In this document: piece after piece, positions 1 through 6,932 of the stretch
Numbering within the stretch: position 1 is the stretch's first letter
How the letters are laid out: each line of letters opens with the position of its first letter
Source: an uncultured Lachnospiraceae bacterium
Lineage (GTDB): Bacteria; Bacillota; Clostridia; Lachnospirales; Lachnospiraceae
DNA length: 31,779 nucleotides
Assembly: GCA_910585825.1 (NCBI GenBank)
Contig: CAJUEY010000030.1
Coordinates: forward strand, 1 to 31,779
Direction: 5' to 3'
Program-made: the position numbers and the translations under genes
The notes under the pieces: model-generated
What the model saw: the letters and a program-made list of their open reading frames with translations, nothing else
What the model was told of the DNA's origin: nothing
The model's database searches: none

Positions 1-51
1 ATATTTGCGGTAAACCTTAAGCGGATCATTAAGCTGATAAATGAAAAATAA
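1..51 (+). CDS. C-terminal fragment of a CDS cut by the window edge, possibly a transposase
   Basis: The first 17 codons are open in frame 1 and end at TAA (49-51), encoding a basic tail that contains NLKRIIKLINEK. Tails of the kind 'NLKRxxKL' are common at the C-termini of IS transposases, so a mobile-element origin is possible, but 16 residues cannot establish this. A terminator lies about 45 bp downstream, which supports a real gene end. The rest of the gene is outside the window. Confidence 0.35.
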   Translation: MFAVNLKRIIKLINEK

Positions 52-95
52 GAGACTATATCCCTTGAAATAAAGGAAATCTTTACCTGAATCAC

Positions 96-134
96 AAAAA
101 ATCCATCCGTCCATTCAAAACTGGTGGATTTTTT
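96..134 (+). terminator. Rho-independent terminator, probably bidirectional
   Basis: The arm AAAAAATCCA (96-105) pairs exactly with TGGATTTTTT (125-134), and the stem continues inward through CC/GG with a one-base bulge. The stem ends in a T-run on the plus strand and an A-run upstream, so it can act in both directions. It lies between the truncated upstream gene and the convergent XRE gene. Confidence 0.75.
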
Positions 135-230
135 GCGTGCATCAAAAATTCAATATTAAAAAACAGGATGTTTTTCAGCGGCTCCAATAAAGCAGGGAGG
201 TATTTTTATGGAAAAATACTTTCATTTGTT

Positions 231-578
231 TTAATTTTTTAATAATTCAGCCAGATTTTTGACAAGTTCTATTAAATGGTCCTTTTTTTCATTCGGGCAG
301 GATCTGTAAACTTCAGCTAATATGTAGGGAAGCGATGCAGCCTCGCCATTTCCTTTTAAAAGATAATCCAGACTGGTATCAAAAAGATGAGACAGATAAA
401 TTAATTTTTCTACGGAAAGACCGGTGATGCCGCGCTCTACTTCGCTGTAATGTTTCACGGAAATATCTAAGATTTCTGCCATGTTTTCCTGAGTGAGGTT
501 AGATTCCAGACGGCAGGCGCGTATACGTTTTCCCATATCCGGTTTGTAATCATTGATAATATAGTCGTAAATGTTCAT
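231..578 (-). CDS. XRE-family helix-turn-helix transcriptional regulator
   Basis: A 115-aa DNA-binding protein. Residues about 16-71 form a Cro/C1-type HTH: 'MGKRIRACRLESNLTQENMA' is helices 1-2, then a recognition helix around 'SVKHYSEVERG', and the usual end 'LSHLFDTSLDYLL'. The last 40 residues are an acidic/leucine-rich helical tail that could dimerise or sense a signal. The ATG at 576-578 has an AAGGAG site upstream (minus strand) at good distance. The gene is divergent from the recombinase with 224 bp between them, so it is a candidate regulator of that recombinase and of itself. This is inferred from position only. No effector domain is recognised. Confidence 0.88.
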   Translation of the reverse strand: MNIYDYIINDYKPDMGKRIRACRLESNLTQENMAEILDISVKHYSEVERGITGLSVEKLIYLSHLFDTSLDYLLKGNGEAASLPYILAEVYRSCPNEKKDHLIELVKNLAELLKN

Positions 579-607
579 AGCCGAGCTCCTTGTAATGTCT
601 TTCGTTT

Positions 608-613
608 ATTATA
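608..613 (-). promoter_or_regulatory. -10 element of the XRE gene
   Basis: On the minus strand this is a perfect TATAAT, 30 bp upstream of the XRE start codon. The -35 region about 17 bp further up is only T-rich with no good TTGACA match, so the promoter may be weak or need an activator. Confidence 0.5.
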
Positions 614-680
614 GTTAATTCCCGTAGTCATAAAAATAACCTTGTAAGTACGATGAAGCACAACGGAAGGAGTATTTGAA

Positions 681-725
681 TATACAACTTAAAAAGTTAT
701 AACCCAAAAAATTGACAATTTTTGG
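681..725. promoter_or_regulatory. Two adjacent dyads, candidate operator in the divergent intergenic region
   Basis: The first dyad is AACTT (686-690) facing AAGTT (694-698) with a 3-bp centre. The second is CCAAAAAATTG (704-714) facing CAATTTTTGG (716-725), with one extra A in the left arm. The second overlaps the TTGACA at 712-717 in front of the recombinase. Such symmetry is what a dimeric XRE repressor would bind. The link to the neighbouring XRE protein is an inference. Confidence 0.4.
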
Positions 726-737
726 AATTGCTATAAT
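712..737 (+). promoter_or_regulatory. Promoter of recombinase 1 (extended -10)
   Basis: TTGACA lies at 712-717 and TATAAT at 732-737. The 14-bp spacing is shorter than usual, but the -10 is preceded by TGC (729-731), the extended -10 motif that can replace a well-placed -35. The start codon of the recombinase is 65 bp downstream. The -35 is covered by a dyad that could be an operator. Confidence 0.55.
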
Positions 738-802
738 AAAAATGCAGAAAATCATGCATAATAGTTGATATAGTGCTGAATAACGTATAGGAGGAATATA
801 TT

Positions 803-1639
803 GTGAAAAAAATCACAGAATTAGAAATACAGGAATTTGAAGACGACCTGTATTTAAATGAAAAGTCCCGGGCAACTGTAAAAAAATATGTAAATGCAGT
901 GCGAAAACTGGCAGATTATTTAGATCATACAGAACTCACCAAACAGCGCCTTCTGAAGTACAGAGAATATCTGCAGACGCGGAATAAGGTGCAGACTGTC
1001 AACGGCGCATTGTCAGCTATCAACGCTTTTCTTGATTTTTGCAGCTGGCAGGAATGCAGGGTAAAATTTCTAAAAGTACAGCGGCAGGCATTTCTGCAGG
1101 AAGACCGTGAGTTGACAAAAAAAGAATACGAACGGCTTTTGGCGGCGGCATCCGCAAAGAAAAATGAGAGGCTGTATCTGCTTATGCTGACAGTAGGCAG
1201 TACCGGTATTCGGATCAGTGAACTTGTATATATTACGGTGGAAAACCTGAAAAACGGGCGTGCGGAAATTTGCATGAAAGGAAAAAACAGAGTGATTATT
1301 CTGCAAAAGGAATTGAGAAAAAAACTTTTAAAATATGCAAAAGAGCAGGGAATTGAAAGCGGCCACATTTTCCGGACGAAAAGCGGTAAGCCTCTGGACC
1401 GGTCCAATATCTGTCATGATATGAAAAAGCTGAGCAGTGCAGCAAATGTGGATGCCAGTAAGATATTTCCGCACAATCTCAGGCATTTGTTCGCCCGGAC
1501 CTTTTACGCGGTAGAAAAAAATCTTGCATATCTGGCTGATGTGCTGGGACACAGCCGAATTGAAACAACACGGATTTATGTGGCGGCAAGTGTGTCCTCC
1601 CATGAGAAAATACTGAATCAGATGAAATTGGTCATATAA
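803..1639 (+). CDS. Tyrosine recombinase (integrase family), likely invertase of the adjacent promoter switch
   Basis: A 278-aa site-specific recombinase. An N-terminal SAM-like core-binding domain (about 5-90) precedes the catalytic domain (about 103-272). All catalytic residues can be seen: R137 (GIRISEL), K161 (GKNRVI), H224 and R227 (PHNLRH), H250 (LGHSR) and nucleophile Y259 (TRIYVAA). The GTG start at 803 is chosen because AGGAGG (789-794) lies 8 bp upstream. The stop codon is only 2 bp from the left recombination site of a 295-bp invertible element, which is the usual arrangement for dedicated phase-variation recombinases. It could also act on other sites with the same arms. It is about 82% identical to the recombinase at the right end of the window. 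It is unlikely to be XerC/D (smaller, and locally linked to inverted sites). Confidence 0.93.
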   Translation: MKKITELEIQEFEDDLYLNEKSRATVKKYVNAVRKLADYLDHTELTKQRLLKYREYLQTRNKVQTVNGALSAINAFLDFCSWQECRVKFLKVQRQAFLQEDRELTKKEYERLLAAASAKKNERLYLLMLTVGSTGIRISELVYITVENLKNGRAEICMKGKNRVIILQKELRKKLLKYAKEQGIESGHIFRTKSGKPLDRSNICHDMKKLSSAANVDASKIFPHNLRHLFARTFYAVEKNLAYLADVLGHSRIETTRIYVAASVSSHEKILNQMKLVI

Positions 1640-1641
1640 AA

Positions 1642-1669
1642 ACCACAGAATAATCCTTCTGTGGTAAAC
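1642..1669 (+). repeat. Left inverted repeat / recombinase core site of switch 1
   Basis: The core has 9-bp arms ACCACAGAA (1642-1650) and TTCTGTGGT (1657-1665) around the asymmetric 6-bp spacer TAATCC (1651-1656), followed by AAAC. Two inverted arms around a 6-8 bp crossover is the standard core site of tyrosine recombinases. The arms are perfect complements, so the site looks like a hairpin, but it has no T-run. Confidence 0.85.
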
Positions 1670-1710
1670 GAATAATTTTAAAATCCTTTTAACATATTAT
1701 GAACTTCTAT

Positions 1711-1740
1711 ATTATAACATTATTCGACTTTGCATTTCAA
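1711..1740 (-). promoter_or_regulatory. Consensus sigma-A promoter inside the invertible element, pointing left
   Basis: On the minus strand TTGAAA (1740-1735) and a perfect TATAAT (1716-1711) are separated by 18 bp. This is the best promoter seen in the window. It points away from the operon in the sequenced orientation and would give a transcript antisense to the end of the recombinase. Inversion would turn it towards the PP2C gene at 1967. Confidence 0.75.
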
Positions 1741-1784
1741 CATTTTTTTTGAATATTACATAAAGAACGGGATTTCTGCATAAC

Positions 1785-1823
1785 AAAAAAGCCTGAACCT
1801 TGTTTTTGTCGTCAGGTCTTTTT
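1785..1823. terminator. Bidirectional intrinsic terminator inside the switch (first of two)
   Basis: AAAAAAGCCTGA (1785-1796) pairs with TCAGGTCTTTTT (1812-1823) over a 15-nt loop. The stem has an A-run on one side and a T-run on the other, so it ends transcripts on both strands. It lies between recombinase and operon in either orientation of the element. Confidence 0.7.
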
Positions 1824-1835
1824 GTTGTGCCTGAG

Positions 1836-1867
1836 AAAAACATCTGATGTAACAGCCAGGTGTTTTT
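1836..1867. terminator. Bidirectional intrinsic terminator inside the switch (second of two)
   Basis: AAAAACATCTG (1836-1846) pairs with CAGGTGTTTTT (1857-1867), with one G-U pair, over a 10-nt loop. T-runs follow the stem on both strands. Together with the stem at 1785-1823 it makes the element a strong insulator. Confidence 0.65.
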
Positions 1868-1908
1868 TGTTTTCGATTTTTCCTTTTTGAGTAGTTTGTT
1901 AAAGCGTG

Positions 1909-1936
1909 GTTTACCGCAGAAGGATTATTCTGTGGT
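1909..1936 (-). repeat. Right inverted repeat / recombinase core site of switch 1
   Basis: This is the reverse complement of the repeat at 1642-1669 with a single change (G at 1916). Core: ACCGCAGAA (1913-1921), spacer GGATTA (1922-1927), TTCTGTGGT (1928-1936). The spacer is the exact complement of the left spacer TAATCC, so the two crossover regions are homologous only in inverted alignment, which dictates inversion and not deletion. Confidence 0.85.
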
Positions 1937-1966
1937 ATGGAGCAGACCGGGGAGGGATCCATAAAG

Positions 1967-2686
1967 ATGTTGAATATTGCGTATAGCATGCTGTCAAAGC
2001 CGGGAGACCGTTTGGTGAATGAGGACTTTTTGGACGTCTCCGTTGCGCCGGAGCGGCTGGCGTTTCTTCTGTGCGACGGCTTAGGCGGCCACGGAAACGG
2101 GGATATTGCTTCGCGTTTTGTTACAGAGCAGATGAAAAACGCGTTGGAACGATCTTTGACTATAGAGGAAAGCATTATGGAAGCACAGCAGAAACTGCTG
2201 CAAAAGCAGATAGAGGAAGATGCGGGGGATTCGATGAAGACAACGGCAACCTGTCTGACGATCTCCGGGAATTCGGCCAGATTTGCCCATGTGGGAGATT
2301 CTCGAATTTATTATTTTGAAAAAGTGAAATACGTAATGAGAAGCCAGGATCACAGCATACCGCAGATGTTGGTAAACCGCGGAGATATAAGAGAAAAGGA
2401 TATCCGGCATCATGAAGACAGAAGCCGTCTTTTGCGTGTTATGGGAACCGCATGGGATGCGCCGAAGTATCAGGTCGTGGATGGAATAACGCTGACAAAA
2501 CGGAGCAGTTTTCTTTTGTGCAGCGATGGATTCTGGGAGCTTATCGATGAAAAAATGATGTGTAAAACCCTAAAAAAAGCAGACAGCCCGGAAAAATGGC
2601 TTTCGGATATGGAACGGATTGTACTGGAAAACGGAAAAGGAACCAATATGGATAATTATTCGGCAATTGCAGTTTTTGTAAGATAA
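1967..2686 (+). CDS. PP2C-family Ser/Thr protein phosphatase, first gene of the operon
   Basis: A 239-aa cytoplasmic, metal-dependent phosphatase of the Stp/PppA type that would reverse phosphorylation by the kinases encoded downstream. Visible motifs: NED (18-20), CDGLGG (36-41), GDSR near 110, DHS in 'RSQDHSIPQ', SDGF near 186 and the closing MDNYS near 228. These are the Asp ligands of the two-metal centre. Start: an ATG at 1937 directly abuts the recombination site, but the one at 1967 has a GGGGAGGG ribosome site 10 bp upstream and gives the normal family N-terminus (MLNIAYSM), so 1967 is chosen. Its ribosome site lies outside the invertible element, so translation is the same in both orientations and only transcription would switch. 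Confidence 0.93.
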   Translation: MLNIAYSMLSKPGDRLVNEDFLDVSVAPERLAFLLCDGLGGHGNGDIASRFVTEQMKNALERSLTIEESIMEAQQKLLQKQIEEDAGDSMKTTATCLTISGNSARFAHVGDSRIYYFEKVKYVMRSQDHSIPQMLVNRGDIREKDIRHHEDRSRLLRVMGTAWDAPKYQVVDGITLTKRSSFLLCSDGFWELIDEKMMCKTLKKADSPEKWLSDMERIVLENGKGTNMDNYSAIAVFVR

Positions 2687-2707
2687 CAGGTAAAAAGGGA
2701 AGAGAAG

Positions 2708-3322
2708 ATGATAAAAAAATGTAAGAACGGGCACTGGTATGATACGGATGTATATAGAACATGTCCACACTGTAAGCAGGAGAGCGAAAAGCTGAAGATC
2801 GGGTTAAATGATGTGGAGGAGGACGATCATACCATATCCATTGCAGAGGCGGGGCTGTCCTTAGGAGAGGAATTAAATGCTGTGATCGGGAGCGCGGCGG
2901 GGATTGCAGATCCTTTCATTTCAGGAGGGGAATCAGACGATGATAAAACGATTTCCTTTGGTTTTTTCGACATAGCAGCCGTACAGCCTGTGACAGGATG
3001 GCTTGTCTGTATAACAGGAGAAGAACGCGGACAGGATTACCGTCTGCATGTGGGGAAAAATTTTATTGGACGCAGCCCGTCTATGGATGTGATATTAACA
3101 GACGATAAAAAGATTTCAAGAGAGAAACACTGCGCCGTGATCTATGAACCGAAAAGAAATCTGTTCTATCTGTCGGCGGAGGGCGGCAATCTGGTGTATT
3201 TAAACGATACGCTGGCGGAGTCATCCAGGCAGTTAAACGAAGGGGACAGGATCACGGTGGGAGACACAACATTTATATTTATACCATTCTGCAGGGGGGA
3301 GAGAAAGTGGGAAGAAAAGTAA
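2708..3322 (+). CDS. FHA-domain protein with N-terminal CxxxH...CxxC ribbon
   Basis: A 204-aa soluble protein. Residues 5-23 hold 'CKNGHWYD' and 'CPHC', which look like a small zinc-binding module. A flexible acidic region follows, with an 'EEDDHTISI' and a second 'DDKTISF' segment, Thr-containing acidic stretches of the kind that Hanks kinases phosphorylate. The FHA domain covers about 95-197: GRS loop (FIGRSPSMDV), SREKH, and an Asn in place of the usual NG (LVYLND). FHA domains bind phospho-Thr peptides, so this is a likely reader of the kinases here, and the acidic Thr segments could be its own phosphosites. It overlaps the next gene by 16 bp. Confidence 0.88.
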   Translation: MIKKCKNGHWYDTDVYRTCPHCKQESEKLKIGLNDVEEDDHTISIAEAGLSLGEELNAVIGSAAGIADPFISGGESDDDKTISFGFFDIAAVQPVTGWLVCITGEERGQDYRLHVGKNFIGRSPSMDVILTDDKKISREKHCAVIYEPKRNLFYLSAEGGNLVYLNDTLAESSRQLNEGDRITVGDTTFIFIPFCRGERKWEEK

Positions 3323-5130
3323 GAACGATTACGGCGGCGCTTATTTTGGTATGGTCTGTGTGGGGTTGCTTGCCGGTATCCGCCGCCGGTGTAAATGCTC
3401 CCTATCTGGCGGAGCAGGCAATCGGAAAAGCGCCAAATGCAGACGTTTATATGATCGGTTCAAAAATGGGTTTATCCGCGCAGGTCAGCGGAACGATGGA
3501 GGAAATTGATTTTACCTTAGATGGAGAGATTAAGACCTTTGAAGAAAGCGGGAAAGGAATTTCCTACATTATTCTTATGGACAATTCCGCATCTGTTAAT
3601 GAGGCCCAGTTTGCGGAAAGCAAAGAGCAGCTGAAAAACCTCCGGAAGTCCTTAAAGGAAGGCGATGAGATGACCTTATATACGGTGGGGACAAATGACG
3701 CCGGAGGAGAGAAAACGCTGATTTTTACCAGAACCGTAAGCGGCAAAGATAAGAAGGACAAAAAAAGCGATTGTGGACAGATTGATCAGATCGGATATAT
3801 GAGCGGAGCAGACAGTAAAACGGTATTGTACCGATCCCTCAATCAGATTCTGAAGGAACAGACATCTCCCAAAATACGAACTATCGTTCTTTTGATTACA
3901 GACGGCGAAGATGATTCACAGGGAAAAGATATGGACAACGTATCCACGGTAAAAACGGTGCAGGAGGCTTCCGTTCCGGTGTACGGCATCCTGCTTAACC
4001 GAAAGCCGTCTAAAATTCTGACACAGGAGGAGTGGGAAGAGAAGACGTCTTATACCAGAAATGAAATTCTGGCGGAAAAGAACTGCCGGGGCTATTACTG
4101 CGACTGCAGTGTGGACGCGACAGAAGAAAGCGTAAAACAGGCCTTTGAGGATCTGCAGAGAATCTGGCAGCAGGAGACGTATGCAGTACCTTTGAGGGCT
4201 CCTACTAATCGAACTGTGGGAAAAGGAAAGCTTATTCTGACGGCAGACAATTCGGCAGTGCCGGAAGTGACGGCGGATTATTCGGATTATGAAGAGGATA
4301 AAGACGCTCCGGTGATTGCGGGTATTGTGGAAGAAGTAGGAAGCAATTCCATTACGTTTACTTTACAGGACAAAAACGGAATCAACTTGTCGGATGTAAA
4401 TGAATCGTCCAATTATATTATTCAGAGCGCAACGGAAAAAGAAGATGGTAAAATCTGGACAATCAATGCGGTAAACGTTGTGTCCAGGGTAAATGAAATC
4501 ACCGTTACGCTGACCATGACAGAAGATTTTTATAACGGCGATTACATACTGCGTTGCAGTAATATCAGGGATCAATCACAGGATGTAAATGAAATGAATG
4601 CAGCGGCGGAGTTTACAATTGAGCGAGGGATGGATGCCGGGACTGCAGAAATGAAAGAAACCGTGCAGTCCTATTGGTGGATCGGACTCGTTTTGTCCAT
4701 AATCTTAATAGGCATCATTTTGATGCTTGCAGTGCGTAAAAGGAAAGTCGAAGTGATTCAGATTGATCCCGGTGAACTGAAAAAAGCAGATAGCAAAAAA
4801 ATCCGTCTGACGATAACAGACCGCGCCGGGATTATCAAAGATGTGGAGTGGAATGTGGAAGGAAGTCTGTTTGTGGGCCGTTCGGATATCTGCAATATTT
4901 ATTTTGATGACGACAGACTTTCCAAACAGCATTTTGTAATAGAAGTTAATAAAATGGGCTGCTATATGGAAGATTTGGAATCCACCAATGGAACGTTTGT
5001 CAACGGAGTAAAGATCACCAGCCGGAGAATGCTGCTGGATGGAGATGTGATTACTGCTGGAAGGGAAAAGATAGTTTTCCACATACCGGATCAGAATCAG
5101 ACGGAGCAGGGAAACGGGTTAAGTAAGTAA
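3307..5130 (+). CDS. Membrane protein with extracellular VWA domain and cytoplasmic FHA domain
   Basis: A 607-aa protein. Order: signal peptide (1-27, ending PVSAAG), von Willebrand A domain (about 85-275) with the MIDAS motif DNSAS at D92 and a 'LLITDGEDD' strand near 197, an Ig-like or linking region (about 300-450), one membrane helix (about 455-476), then an FHA domain (about 505-597) with FVGRSD, LSKQHF and STNGTFVNG. The VWA part would bind a metal-dependent ligand outside, and the FHA part phospho-Thr inside. GTG at 3307 is preceded by GGGGGGAG and overlaps the upstream FHA gene, suggesting translational coupling. VWA domains also occur in pilus-linked proteins, so this may join the pilus surface to the kinase network (inference). 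Confidence 0.9.
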   Translation: MGRKVRTITAALILVWSVWGCLPVSAAGVNAPYLAEQAIGKAPNADVYMIGSKMGLSAQVSGTMEEIDFTLDGEIKTFEESGKGISYIILMDNSASVNEAQFAESKEQLKNLRKSLKEGDEMTLYTVGTNDAGGEKTLIFTRTVSGKDKKDKKSDCGQIDQIGYMSGADSKTVLYRSLNQILKEQTSPKIRTIVLLITDGEDDSQGKDMDNVSTVKTVQEASVPVYGILLNRKPSKILTQEEWEEKTSYTRNEILAEKNCRGYYCDCSVDATEESVKQAFEDLQRIWQQETYAVPLRAPTNRTVGKGKLILTADNSAVPEVTADYSDYEEDKDAPVIAGIVEEVGSNSITFTLQDKNGINLSDVNESSNYIIQSATEKEDGKIWTINAVNVVSRVNEITVTLTMTEDFYNGDYILRCSNIRDQSQDVNEMNAAAEFTIERGMDAGTAEMKETVQSYWWIGLVLSIILIGIILMLAVRKRKVEVIQIDPGELKKADSKKIRLTITDRAGIIKDVEWNVEGSLFVGRSDICNIYFDDDRLSKQHFVIEVNKMGCYMEDLESTNGTFVNGVKITSRRMLLDGDVITAGREKIVFHIPDQNQTEQGNGLSK

Positions 5131-5138
5131 ATGGAAAG

Positions 5139-6050
5139 GTGAAGAAAGCAGAGATGTTTGGCAGGAAAAAGAAAAGAGAACAGGAGAATTCGGCAGCGTC
5201 AGTTAACGCTGCCACAAAAAGACCGGCGTCATCTGAACCGGTGATTCGAAAAGCGCCTCAATTAACGACACTGACGCGCAGTGCAGTGGGAAATCGCGAC
5301 TACCAACAGGATGCCGTGTATGTTACGCCGAGTAAAATTTTGGCATCAAATAAGAAAACAAGAGTACTGGCTCTTGTATGTGATGGCATGGGCGGTATGG
5401 CAGATGGAGGAAAAGCCAGCAGAACTGCAATACAGATCATCGTTCAGGGATTTCGGAAGGCGGAAAAAGATCCTTCATTAAACATTCCGCTTTTCTTTCA
5501 GCATGGCATCCGTGCCGCGGACCATGCAATCGCCGGATTTCCAAAAGAGGACGGAAAAGGTTCCGGTACAACAATGGTCGCCTGTATTGCAGAGGATAAC
5601 AAACTGTACTGGGCATCGGTCGGAGACAGCCGGATTTATATTATCCGGGGAAATCAGATGAGGCAGGTGACAAGAGATCATAATTATTGGCTTAAGCTGC
5701 AGGAAAAAGTGGCAGCAGGGGAGATAACGGAAGAAGAGGCCAGAGCAGATCGAAAAAAGGAAGCGCTGATCAGTTTCCTTGGCATTGGAAATGTATCTTT
5801 GATGGACATTAACACGGAGCCTTTTGAAATGCAGTTTGGCGATATGGTTATGCTGTGCAGCGACGGAATAACTAAGACTTTGTCGGATGAGCGGATTCGT
5901 AAAATCATTCTTGCGGACGCCGTAAGGCCGGAACAAAAAGCAGAAGCCCTGGTGGAAGCCGCCACGCATGAGAATTCTCATTCTCAGGATAATACGTCCG
6001 TCGTTTTAATCCACTATGAAGAAGTGGATATGAAAAAAACGCATTACTGA
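5139..6050 (+). CDS. Second PP2C-family Ser/Thr protein phosphatase
   Basis: A 303-aa phosphatase with a basic, low-complexity N-terminus (about 45 residues) before the catalytic domain. Motifs: RDYQQDA, CDGMGGMADGG, GDSRIYII, TRDHN, CSDGITKTL, and QDNTSVVL at the end; all metal-binding Asp residues are present. It is longer than the first PP2C and has the Stp-like insertion 'EKVAAGEITEEEARADRKK' typical of phosphatases paired with PASTA kinases. Start is uncertain: GTG 5139 lies 8 bp after the previous stop with a poor ribosome site; ATG 5154 (AGGTGA upstream) would give a product 5 aa shorter. Two different PP2C proteins in one operon suggest separate substrates or separate places of action. 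Confidence 0.92.
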   Translation: MKKAEMFGRKKKREQENSAASVNAATKRPASSEPVIRKAPQLTTLTRSAVGNRDYQQDAVYVTPSKILASNKKTRVLALVCDGMGGMADGGKASRTAIQIIVQGFRKAEKDPSLNIPLFFQHGIRAADHAIAGFPKEDGKGSGTTMVACIAEDNKLYWASVGDSRIYIIRGNQMRQVTRDHNYWLKLQEKVAAGEITEEEARADRKKEALISFLGIGNVSLMDINTEPFEMQFGDMVMLCSDGITKTLSDERIRKIILADAVRPEQKAEALVEAATHENSHSQDNTSVVLIHYEEVDMKKTHY

Positions 6051-6099
6051 AAAAATATAAAAATGCAAAAGATATTGCAACGTGAAAGGGAGAAAGATT

Positions 6100-6921
6100 A
6101 TGAATTTATGCAGATGTGAGAGAGGCCATTTTTTTGATAAAGAGAAGTATGTCTCCTGTCCGCATTGCGTGGGAGGAAGCGCTTCCGATGAAAAAAGGAC
6201 AGAAGCGTTTGTGGAAGATTTGAAAGAAGATTTTACAATTCCGTTAGAGCAATCAGCTGGGAATTTAAAAGACGATGTGACGATTCCGTTATCAGGGGCA
6301 GATAGGGATGTTATGCAAAATCAGGTTTCATCGGCATTTTCCGGTTTTAAACCGGATACGCCGACAGAACCTTTAGACGGCATATTTTCCCGAGAACGCA
6401 TGGATGTATCCGGAATCCATGAGGAAGCGGATGATCATACGGTCGGTTTTTTTGATGAAATCTTTCCCGGCAGTCTGGCTGCAGCAGAAAAATCTTCCGC
6501 AGGACAGCCTGTTCCGAAAACTGTGGGACAATCTATGTCAAACAAGGTGGACACACCCTGCGTGGGCTGGCTGATCGCTCTGAGCGGAGCGCATATCGGA
6601 ACCGATTTCCGTTTGAAAGTTGGAAAGAATTTTATTGGGCGCAGCCTGCAAATGGATGTGGCTTTGACCGAGGATAAAAGCGTGTCGAGGGAAAGTCATG
6701 CAATCTTAATCTATGAGCCAAAAGCGCATATTTATCTGGTACAGCCTGGAGAATCCAGCAGTCTGGTATACCGCAATAATGAACTGCTCTTAACGCCGAT
6801 GAAGCTGGAAACATATGACGTGATTACTGTTGGTGAAGTGGATTTGATGTTTATGCCGTTATGCGGTGAACGTTTCAACTGGGAAGATGTACTGAAAAAA
6901 ATGAAGGATAAAAACGGATAA
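6100..6921 (+). CDS. FHA-domain protein with N-terminal ribbon (paralogue of the 2708-3322 product)
   Basis: A 273-aa soluble protein built like the FHA protein at 2708-3322: N-terminal 'CRCERGHFFD' and 'CPHC' ribbon, then a linker with repeated 'DDVTIPL'/'DFTIPL' and 'DDHTVGFF' segments, then an FHA domain (about 153-258) with FIGRSLQMDV, VSRESH and 'VYRNNELL'. The TIPL repeats are Thr sites next to acidic residues and may be phosphorylated. ATG 6100 is chosen over the GTG at 6082 because AAGGGAGA (6086-6093) is spaced 6 bp from it and would lie inside the longer reading. The two FHA paralogues flank the VWA protein and the second phosphatase, which points to duplication of an FHA module. 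Confidence 0.88.
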   Translation: MNLCRCERGHFFDKEKYVSCPHCVGGSASDEKRTEAFVEDLKEDFTIPLEQSAGNLKDDVTIPLSGADRDVMQNQVSSAFSGFKPDTPTEPLDGIFSRERMDVSGIHEEADDHTVGFFDEIFPGSLAAAEKSSAGQPVPKTVGQSMSNKVDTPCVGWLIALSGAHIGTDFRLKVGKNFIGRSLQMDVALTEDKSVSRESHAILIYEPKAHIYLVQPGESSSLVYRNNELLLTPMKLETYDVITVGEVDLMFMPLCGERFNWEDVLKKMKDKNG

Positions 6922-6932
6922 GAGGAATGGTT

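Larger units (their letters stand above)
1642..1936. other. Invertible promoter element (phase-variation switch), sequenced in the OFF orientation
   Basis: This 295-bp element fills the gap between the recombinase and the first PP2C gene. It is bounded by 28-bp inverted repeats (27 of 28 positions match). The inside holds a consensus promoter on the minus strand (1711-1740) and two bidirectional terminators (1785-1867), and no credible gene. As sequenced, the promoter fires left into the recombinase 3' end, and the terminators shield the downstream operon from read-through. After inversion the same promoter would lie next to the right repeat and read into the 24-gene operon, giving an untranslated leader of roughly 90 nt. 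Inversion itself is inferred from this geometry. Confidence 0.85.

Noticed and set aside
208..234. Tiny ORF (MEKYFHLF) with GGGAGG upstream
   Set aside because: Only eight codons, no family resemblance, and it overlaps the end of the XRE gene; chance is the simpler reading.
1642..1665. Hairpin after recombinase 1 read as its transcription terminator
   Set aside because: There is no T-run, the middle 6 bp are asymmetric, and an inverted copy occurs at 1913-1936; a recombination core site explains all of this better. The same holds for 31725-31748.
1685..1720. Plus-strand promoter inside the switch (TTTTAA...TATTAT)
   Set aside because: Poor -35, and two terminators lie directly downstream, so it would not reach the operon as sequenced.
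1937..1966. ATG 1937 as start of the first PP2C
   Set aside because: It abuts the recombination site and has no ribosome site; ATG 1967 has GGGGAGGG and the normal PP2C N-terminus.
1756..2175. Minus-strand ORF of 139 codons across the switch and the PP2C start
   Set aside because: It lies in antisense of a clear PP2C gene, has no recognisable domain, and spans the recombination site.
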